From Bacteroidia bacterium (GTDB lineage: Bacteria; Bacteroidota; Bacteroidia; J057): a DNA stretch of 64,000 nt. Numbering within the stretch: the first letter of the stretch is position 1; each line of letters starts with the position of its first letter. Shown here piece by piece: positions 51,871 to 61,700 of the stretch. The stretch is from NCBI GenBank assembly GCA_030430575.1, contig JAUIKF010000016.1, positions 1-64,000 on the forward strand. The letters are read 5' to 3'. Below the pieces are notes generated by a model. It was given only the letters and a program-made list of their open reading frames with translations, did no database searches and was not told where the DNA came from. The translations under genes and the position numbers were made by a program.

Positions 51871-52202
51871 TTTCCATTTTTCATTCTTTATTAGGCGTAT
51901 TCACTCATTTTTTGAAATAAAAACTACGCCCCTTTTTTAGGTGAAAATTAAAAAAAACAAAACGTCACCTCGGAATTTTTCGACGCTTTGGGAGAAAAAT
52001 ATCCGAGGTCTCCCGCTCCAAATCGTTTTTTAACGTTTTTTTGCGGGAGATCGCGGATAAATTTGATTGTAGGGACAGGACATGTCCTATCCCTACAATC
52101 AAATTTTCCGCGAAGACGATTGGGGGGAGTGAAATTTGTTCATTTTTGCCCCTACATATTTATTTCGATTTTTGAGTAAACATTCCTAATTCTTAATTCC
52201 CC
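51871..52202. other. Intergenic region with a long palindrome
   Basis: 332 bp. ccgaggtctcccgc / gcgggaga words near 51,965-52,050 form weak pairs. 52,051-52,113 is a long palindrome. 52,180-52,202 has the tcctaattcttaattccc motif found before several start codons. No gene seen. Confidence 0.6.
52051..52113. repeat. Long near-perfect palindrome
   Basis: The arms 52,059-52,082 and 52,083-52,106 are 24 nt each with one mismatch, around a ggacatgtcc centre. An outer tcgcgga / tccgcga pair extends it to 52,113. Together they make about 60 nt of inverted repeat 90 nt before the OsmC gene. Confidence 0.85.
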
Positions 52203-52613
52203 ATGTCACATTTTGTAAAAACTACCTGGGTATCCAAGATGCTATTTGACAGCGACATCGACGGCCATACCCTCCGCATAGACGCCAAACCCCCTTTTGG
52301 GGATGATTCTGCGCCTAGCCCCAAGCGGCTATTGCTCGCTTCGCTAGCAGGGTGCACAGGCATTGACGTCATCTCTTTGTTCGACAAGATGCGCGTGTCC
52401 TACACCGGCTTGGAGATCGACGCTGAAGCCGACCTCACCGACGAACACCCCAAAGTCTATTCAGAGATTCGCCTGACTTACCGGATTTTTGGAGAAAATG
52501 TAGATCCCAAAAAGGTCGAAAGGGCCATTAATCTCTCGCAGGATAAATACTGCGGCGTGAGTGCTATGCTCCGCAAGAATTGCCCAATTGTGTGGGAGGT
52601 GGAGTATCGGTAG
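52203..52613 (+). CDS. OsmC family protein
   Basis: This 136-residue protein matches the OsmC/Ohr superfamily: an N-terminal beta region (LFDSDIDGHTLRIDAKPPFG), the P-K-R-L-L-L-A-S-L-A-G-C-T helix with C51, and C117 in KYCGVSAML. An extra C127 lies in the C-terminal KNCPIVWEV. In Ohr/OsmC the two conserved cysteines reduce organic peroxides with thiol help; many small relatives have no tested activity. The start is ATG 52,203. The stop codon is followed 3 nt later by a 46-bp palindrome. Confidence 0.88.
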   Translation: MSHFVKTTWVSKMLFDSDIDGHTLRIDAKPPFGDDSAPSPKRLLLASLAGCTGIDVISLFDKMRVSYTGLEIDAEADLTDEHPKVYSEIRLTYRIFGENVDPKKVERAINLSQDKYCGVSAMLRKNCPIVWEVEYR

Positions 52614-52616
52614 AGA

Positions 52617-52662
52617 CCGTTTTCCGTAGGGTCACGAGATCTCGTGACCCTACGGAAAACGG
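52617..52662. repeat. Perfect 46-bp palindrome
   Basis: The arms are 23 nt each with no loop: ccgttttccgtagggtcacg + aga and its complement. It lies between the OsmC stop codon and the stop codon of the giant adhesin gene. As RNA the central bases must open to fold, so it is a strong cruciform candidate. It could double as terminator for both converging genes, but has no T-run. Confidence 0.95.
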
Positions 52663-52755
52663 TAAGATCGTCCGCTGGAGAGCGTGTCACTACGAAACTA
52701 TAGGGACTTTACGCTTCTGCCTTTATCTGACAGCGAGCCCGCAGGGCGAGCGGTC

Positions 52756-55700
52756 TCACCGAATCACCGTCACCGTCCCTGTAAATGTCTTCTCCTGATC
52801 CAATTTGCCTGTAACATCAATCACATAAACGTAAACGCCTTCTGGTACCCATTCTCCCTTATATCTTCCATCCCAATGCGTGCCGACATCATTCGACTCA
52901 AACATCTTGACGCCCCAGCGGCTGAAAATTCGGATGCGATAGTTGTCTGTGTTTTCAATCAATGGAGGGAGTTTGATCTCAAAAAACTCATTATGCCCGT
53001 CCCCATTAGGCGTAAAGGCATTGGGAATGTGAAATTCAGGCCCTAGGGCAATCTGTACATAATTGGAATAGCTAATGGTGTCATTGCCAAACTGCTCATA
53101 GGCTTTGATTCGATACAGGCAACTCGATAGGTCTCCGTCGAAGGGCAGGTCTCCTTCGACGTAAGCAGTATCCGTTCCTGGAACCACATCTCGCTGGACA
53201 AACATGCCCAGGCTATCGTCGAAGACTTGAATTTCGTATTTCTCTACCCCACCTGTCCATCCACGATAGGCCGTCCAATACAGCGTGACGAGATTGTCTT
53301 TGGGGTCCTCATCTCTGAAATTCAACAGGATGCTTTTGCCTACATTCGAATATGCTGTGTAATCTCCACATACATCCAGCACGTTGATGCGGTAGGTATA
53401 GGATTCATCTTGAACAAATACCCCTTTATCAAGGAAAAAGGTCCGTTCCAGATCGTCATACGTTCGAGGATTGTCCCAGCCGAAGGTATTCGGATTGTAT
53501 CGTTCTACCTGGATCTGTGCGCCCCAGGGATGTTGTACTTTTCTCCATTCCACCAACACATCGAGATTGTCTACCACCGTCGCACGAACGACCTCTTCCG
53601 TCCCTGTATAGGCAATCGTGCTGATGGCATTGGCCTTTACAACGGTGTCCATACAGCCGTGAATGTCGGTGGCGATAAGGGTAATGGTAAAACTGTCTTC
53701 CTGGAAAAAGATATGGGTGATGACTTCTCCGTACTCCGCAGGCTCTCCATCACCAAAGTCCCATGCCCAAGTCACGACTTGGGAATTGCTCTGGACAAGC
53801 CCTGTAAAAGTGATCGGTGCTGACGCACAGATCGCCGTTTCACTCATCTCAAAATCCACTTCCAGTGGGGGACGGGAGACCAAGGCCTGTTCCAAGGTAT
53901 CCTTACACGTATTGCCATCTGAGATGATCAGCGTGACAGGATAAGTTCCTGGTGCCGCGTAAGTGTAGCTCACAGTAGCCCCGCTGGCCGTATTCCCATC
54001 TCCCAATTGCCATTGAAAGGACGAAATCGGGGAGGAACCTTGAGACGAGGTACTTTGTAAGATAACGGCCACGCCTGAACACAGCGAATCTGTGGTATAG
54101 TCAAATCCCGCCGTCGGCGGTGTGTAGATCTCCACGGCCAGCGGCCGTGTGAAGGTATGGGTGCAGCCCAGGACATTGGTCACTGTGAGCGTCACGTCAT
54201 AGATGCCAGGAACGTGGTATTGGTACGAAGGATGTTGCACATTGCTCGTATCCCCATTGCCAAAGTCCCAACGCCAGGACATGAGGGCGGTGTCTTGGAC
54301 AGAAAGGTCGGTGAATTGTATCCATGTCCCTGGGCAGCCAGCCGTCAGGTCTTGAGAAAAGGAGGCTTGCGGATGGGACAATTTGACATAATTCACCTTC
54401 TCAGCCGTATCTCGACACCCATGAATGTCTGTGGCAATCAGCGTGACGGTGTATTGCCCATCCAACAAATAGTTGTGCATGGGGTCTAGCTGATTGTTGA
54501 TGGGGCTACCGTCTCCAAAATTCCAGGCCCAGCCTGTGAGGGGATAGGGGCCTGTGGATTGGTTAGTGAAAGTCACGACTTGAGGTGCGCAGCCCAGAGA
54601 GTCTATTCCGATGAAAGCAGCCATGGGACCCTCCCACGAGATGATACGCCCCATCGTGGTATCCTTACAACCGTTGCTGTCAGTGATTTCCAGACGGATA
54701 GTGAAAGTATCTACCAGGCCAAAGGTCTGCGTGGGGTTTTGGGCATTGGCCACGCCTGCGCTGCCAAAGTCCCAATTCCATCGGGAAATAGTCGCCCCAT
54801 AACCCACGGATTGGTCCACAAATGGCACTTCAAACGGGGCACAGCCCGCGCTGTCCATAGGGCCATAGGCCGCGTCTGGCAGTTGGAATACAACGACATT
54901 GTCGGTAAGCGTCGCTTCGCAACCGCGATTGTCAGTGGCTGTCAAACTCACGCCATAGATGCCAGAGGTGCCATATTGATGATTCGTATGTTGTACACTG
55001 TCCATTCCACCATCGCCAAAGCTCCAGGCCCAACTCATCAGGGGATTGCTCGTAGCCCGTGACTGGTCGGTGAAAGTGGTTATTTCTCCGAAACATACAC
55101 TATCTGCCACAAATGCAGGCTGCGGCAAGGTGTCGACCTGAACCAAAAGCAGTGCGCTATGTTCACAACCATTGAGGTCTCGGACCGTCAGGCCTGCTGT
55201 GTAGATTCCTGCTTGCATATAAGTATGGCTAGTGGTAGAAACAGGCGTAATGGCCCCAAAGCCATCTCCATATGTCCAATCCCAACGGTTGATCGGTGCG
55301 CCGTTGATTTGGGTAAAGGACATGTCCGTGAATTGGGTAGCTGTCTGATGACAAGCGGTATCTGCGACAAAATCAGCAATCGGTAGCGGATGGACGGTAG
55401 TCGTAATCGAAGTTGTATCCCTACATCCGCTTCCATCCACAATAGCCCAGCGAACAGTATAGGTGCCTTCCGCAGCATATAGGTGCTTTAAAGGGAAAAT
55501 AGCAGGGGCAATCACGGTGTCACGTAGCCCATCTCCCCAATCCACCCACCAATGGGAAATCCCATTGTGGAAGCCCTGACTGAGGTCTGTCAACTGGCTA
55601 CTGTCTCCTACACAAGTATTGGCAACTGCAAGGTTGGCAGAAGGCGGCGGAAGAATGGTCACAGGTTTGGTGACTGTATCGGCACATTGCTTATCCGAAA

Positions 55701-58700
55701 TCGCTACTAGCGTCACAGAATAAGTCCCGGCGGTATCAAACAGGAAAGAAGGATTGATTTGTAAACTGGAGTCTTGTTGGGTAAAAGTCCATCGATACCC
55801 TGCAATCACAGATCCAGGCGCATTGGCGGTGTCATTGATGGCGGATTGATTGGTAAATAAAGCCGAATCTCCCAAGCAGAACTGGCTCACGGTGAAATTT
55901 GCCGTGGGTTTGGGCCAGACATGAACGACGAAGTAGGACGTGTCGTGGCTACAGCCGTCATTGACAAATTGCGCAATCACATAGTCGCCAGGCTGGGTAT
56001 AGGTATAGTAAACGGTGTCTGAGGGTTCATAGACCAGGGTGTCGATACAGCTATGTGTCAGGGTATCAAAATTAAAACACCAGGTCACCAACAAATTATT
56101 GCCAGCAGCTTGATTGATCACCCGCACCGTATGGTCTTCACAGCCTTGATCAAAGGCCGTATTGAAGAACGATCGTACTTGGTTGGGCTTTACATAAATA
56201 GGCGCAGTATAGGACGAGTCGCCGCAAGGCGTATACGCCGTCAGCGTCACCTGATACGTCACCGTATCAAACGGCAGTCCCGCAAATGTATGCGAAACCG
56301 TGTCCCAGCGGATCGGGCCGACATTTATCGGATGCACAATGAGGCTGTCCCCATCTCCCCAGTGAAACACGATGCTATCGGTTTGCTGCACCGTGACAAA
56401 CTGATTCGCAAGGAAACGAATATTGATCGGCGCACAGCCCGTGTCTTGCGACGTCGCAAACCCCACCAATGGCAGGGGTTGTATGGTCATTGAATCGAGG
56501 AAACTATGTGCCCCACAGCAATTCGAAACGGTAAACCGCACATAGAACGTCGTATCGCCCAATCGGCCTTGCGGAAGCTGGGGCAGGTTCGTAGGGGTCG
56601 CCTGCGTACTGGAGTAGACGACCACCGCTGCGCCCGCAGGCGTTCGCCCAAAAATCTCCCAATGATAGTCTTTGATATAGCCTGAACTTTGGTCTGTCAG
56701 GGTAAATTGGAAGGGCGCACAGGCTTGATGGGGATTTAGGGTAAAGGCTGCTGTAGGAATCTCAGAAACCTGGATTTGCTGGGTGGTAGAATCCAGGCAT
56801 CCTGCGGCAGAAGTGACGTATTGTTTGATGGTATAAAGGCCCTTATTAGGGTAAACAAATGTGACTTGCGACCCTGTATAGTCAATTTGCCCATCATCAT
56901 CGACATCCCACTGCACGAGCTGAATGGGCGTACCGCCCACGGGCGCGACAGAAATATCTGTCAAGGTGATGCTATCGCCCACACAGGCCGAATCCGGCGC
57001 ACAGGCATAGCTGATCGTAAACGCAGGCTGCGGCAAGGGTACAAATGTAACCGTCGTGTGGGCGCTATCCACACAGTTGACGGAATCCGTGACCGCCACG
57101 GTGTAGTTGGTGGTTTGGGTAAGGTTGATCACTTGGGGATTGAGCACATTCGTCGCAGACAAGAAAGTGCCTGGATTCCATTGGTACTGATAAGGCGATG
57201 TACCTCCAGTCACCGAATTATTCATCACAATATTTTGCCCATCACACACACTATCGAGCGGGAGGGTGATCACGATATCAGGATTGACCGTTACAAAAAA
57301 GGAGTCAATCGCTATACAGCCAATGGAGTCGGTTACCTGCACAACCACCCAAGCCGAAGCCGTTAAGTTTTGCAAAACGGGGTTGGAAAGGGTCGCATTT
57401 GAAAGGGTTTGTGTGGAAGTCCATTGGTACATAAACGGCCCGATTCCGCCCTGTACAAGCGCATTTGCCTGTAAACTATCCCCAAAACACACCAAGGTGT
57501 CCAGCCCTGCATCTACTGTCAGCAAGGGGGCTGCGATAATGTTCACCGTATCGCTGGCGATACAGCCCGCTGAGTCTGTGACCGTCAGGACAAATGGAGT
57601 GGGCTGCGTCAACCCCTTAATCACAGGATTACATGCTGTAGACCATAAGATGCCTGCCGAATCCCAGCTACAAGTATAAGGTGGGAGCCCGCCCGCCTGT
57701 GTGGGCATTCCTCCCAGCACCAGCGAATCTCCCAAACAAAGCCCTTGATCAGGCCCTGCGTTCGCCACAAAAAACGGACTTACAAGCACCGTGACATCGT
57801 CCGTTGCACTACATCCCACCGTATCTGTCACTGTGACGATAAATGACTGATCAGCCAACAATGCACCTGTCGACACAGGCGTTCCTGCAGGGCCGTGGGA
57901 CCATGCAAAGCCAAATCCACCACTTCCACCGTTGGCGGAAGCCATCAATTGCGTGCTTTGCCCATAACAAATCAGGCTATCCAGCGCCGAAGCCACCACG
58001 CCAATGGAGTCATTGACGATGACCATGACGGTGTCCACGGCTGTACAGCCGTTGCTATCGGTGACCGTGAGGATGTATGTTTGCGAAGCCGTGAGGTTAC
58101 CGCCCACAGGATTGGCCACAGGAGCTAAAGTAGGCGACCAGCTATAGATGTAGCCGCCTGCGCCGCCTGCAGCACTTCCAGCCAACTGGAAGGAGTCACG
58201 GAAGCAGACCAGCGTATCAGGACCTGCATTCGTAATCAGTTGGGGGTTAACGATCACCTGCATGGAGTCGATGGCGGTACAGCCTTTCCCATCTGTGACA
58301 AGGAGGGTATAGGTTTGGGTACTGGAAAGGTTGCCGCCGCGTGGGTTGCTGAGGTTAGTTTGGACCAAACCACCTGCTGGAGACCATTGGTACATATAGC
58401 TGCTATCGCCACCTACGGCACTCCCTGCTAACTGGAAAGAGTCTTGGTAGCAAATGAGCGTGTCAAGGCCTGCATTCGCGATTAGTTGAGGATTTACGGT
58501 CACAAAAAAGGAGTCAATCGCCTGACAGCCAATGGAGTCTGTGACTTGCACAATGACCCAGGCAGAAGCTGTGAGGGTTTGCAAAACGGGATTGGGAATG
58601 GTGTCATTCGAAAGCGTTTGTGCAGAAGTCCATTGGTAGATAAAAGGTCCTATTCCTCCCTGAACAAGCGCATTTGCCTGCAAACTATCCCCAAAACACA

Positions 58701-61700
58701 CCAAAGTGTCTGGTCCTGCATCTACTGTCAGCAGCGGTGCTGCGGTGATGATGACGGTATCGATGGCGATACAGCCCGCCGAATCTGTGACCGTCAGGAC
58801 AAAGGAAGTTGTTTGCGTAAGCCCTGTAATCACAGGATTACAAGCTGTGGACCACAGTACGCCTGCTGAATCCCAGCTACAGGTATAAGGAGGCAAGCCG
58901 CCAGATTGGGTAGGCATCGCCCCGAGTACAATGGAATCTCCCAAACAAAGGCCCAGATCAGGCCCTGCATTCGCTACAAAGAAGGCGCTTACTCGTACGG
59001 TGACATCGTCCATTGCACTACATCCTACGACATCCGTGGCTGTTACGATAAACTGCTGGTTAGCCAGCAAAGTACCGGAGGATACACTCGCACCAGCAGG
59101 GCCATGCGACCAGGCAAAGCCAAAGCCCCCACTTCCGCCGTTGGCGGAAGCCATCAGTTGCGTGCTTTGCCCATAACAGATCAGGCTATCCAGCGCTGAT
59201 GCCACCACGCCTATGGAGTCATTGACGATGACCATAACCGTGTCAACGGCTGTACAGCCATTGCTATCGGTGACCGTGAGGATGTATGTTTGAGAAGCGG
59301 TGAGGTTACCGCCGCTGGGGTTGGCGACGGATGCCAAAGTTGGTGACCAGTTATAGGTGTAGCCACCTGCACCGCCAGCAGCACTTCCAGCGAGCTGGAA
59401 GGAGTCGCGGAAACAAACCAGCGTATCAGGACCCGCATTCGCAATTAATTGTGGATTGACAATCACTTGCATGGAATCGACGGCGGTACAGCCCTTTCCA
59501 TCTGTCACGAGGAGGGTGTAAGTTTGAGAAGTAGAAAGGTTGCCGCCGCGTGGATTCGCAATATTTGTTTGAACTAACCCCAGTGCAGGCGACCATTGGT
59601 ACACATAACTGCTATCACCGCCGATGGCACTTCCTGCTAGTTGGAAGGAGTCTTGGTAGCAAATGAGGGTGTCTAGGCCCGCATTCGCAATCATTTGAGG
59701 ATTTACCGTGACAAAAAAGGAGTCAATCGCTATACAGCCAATGGAGTCTGTGACTTGTACAACGACCCAAGCGGAAGCCGTGAGGGTTTGCAAAACGGGA
59801 TTGGGAATGGTGTCATTGGAAAGAATTTGGGTAGAAGTCCATTGGTAGCTAAATGGGCCGATTCCGCCCTGTACCAGCGCATTTGCCTGCAAACTATCGC
59901 CAAAACACACCAAGGTGTCTGGACCAGCATCTACCACGAGTAGCGGTGCTGCAATGATTGTCACCGAGTCGCTAGCAGTACATCCTGCCGAGTCTGTGAC
60001 GGTCAGCACAAACTGTGTCGGTTGGGTCAATCCTGTAATCACTGGATTACAAGCTGTAGCCCACAATACCCCTGCGGAATCCCAGCTACAGGTATAGGGA
60101 GGAATTCCGCCCATTTGCGTGGGCATCGCTCCTAGCGTAAGGGAATCCCCTAAACAAAGCCCTTGATCAGGGCCTGCATCCGCCACAAAAACCGGGCTGA
60201 CGCGCACGGTGACATCGTCTGATGCGCTACAACCGATGGCATCTGTGGCTGTCACGACAAACTGCTGGTCAGCCAGTAAAGCGCCTGTCGAGGCATTGGC
60301 CCCTACTGGGCCATGGGACCAGGCGAAGCCAAAACCTCCACTTCCGCCGTTGGCGGAAGCCATCAGTTGGGTGCTTTGCCCATAACAAATCAGGCTATCC
60401 AGCGCCGAAGCCACCACGCCTATGGAGTCATTGACGATAACCATGACCGTGTCAACGGCTGTACAGCCGCTGCTATCCGTAACGGTCAGGACGAATGCCT
60501 GAGTGGCAGTGAGATTTCCCCCACGAGGATTGGCCACGGACGCCAGCGCTGGGGACCAGCTATAGGTGTAACCACCTGCGCCGCCAAGGGCACTTCCCGC
60601 CAGCTGGAAGGAGTCACGGAAGCAGACCAGGGTATCTGGGCCCGCAAGGGCAACCAAGGGCGGGTTGACAATCACTTGCATAGAATCGATGCCGGTACAT
60701 CCGAGGCTATCCGAGACGAGCAGGGTATAAGTTTGGGGAGCGGTAAGGTTCCCTCCGCGAGGATTGGCAATATTGGTTTGGAGCAAACCTGTAGCAGGTG
60801 ACCATTGGTAGGTGTAACTGTTGTTTCCTCCCATGGCATTTCCGCCTAGCTGGAAGGAATCTTGATAACATACCAACGTATCCAAGCCTGCTTGTGCAAT
60901 GACCTGTGGGTTCACCACTACAAACATGGAGTCAATGGCTTGACAGCCAATAGAATCCGTGATTTCTACGATCACCCATGCAGAGGCAGTGAGATTGGTC
61001 AATAAGGGATTTTGGCTATTGGCAGGGGAAATAGGTTGGGTCGAAGTCCACTGGAAGGTGAATGGACCGATCCCCCCTTGAAATTGTGCATTTACCCGTA
61101 ACGAATCGCCATAACAAACGAGCGCATCAGAGCCCGCATCCACAGAAACAGGGGGAGAGGCAATGATCCTCACAGAATCAGAGGCCGTACAGCCTGCTGA
61201 ATCCGTAACGGTCAACACAAATTGGGTAGGTTGGGTTAATCCTGTGATCACGGGATTACATGTCGTGGACCACGCCACGCCTGCTGAATCCCAGCTACAG
61301 GTATAGGGTGGTATGCCGCCTGTCTGGGTGGGCATGGCGCCTAGTGTCAAGGAATCGCCTAGGCAAAGGCCCTGATCAGGACCTGCATTGGGCTGGAGGA
61401 GGGGACTCACTGTCACCAAAACGGTGTCAAAGGCGAAACATCCCACACTGTCGGTAACTGCTACAAGAAATTGCTGATCTGCAAATAAGGCCCCTGAAGA
61501 GACGATCGCGGTGGTATCGTTTAAGGGCGACCATAAATAGGACAGACTACCTGCTCCGCCACTTGTCGTGGCGATGAGGGTTGTCGTATCTCCAAAGCAT
61601 ATCAGGCTATCGGTAGCTGACGCCGAGACGAGGATGGAGTCATTGACCATGACCATCACGGTATCGACGGCCATACAGCCATTGGCATCAGTGATGGTGA

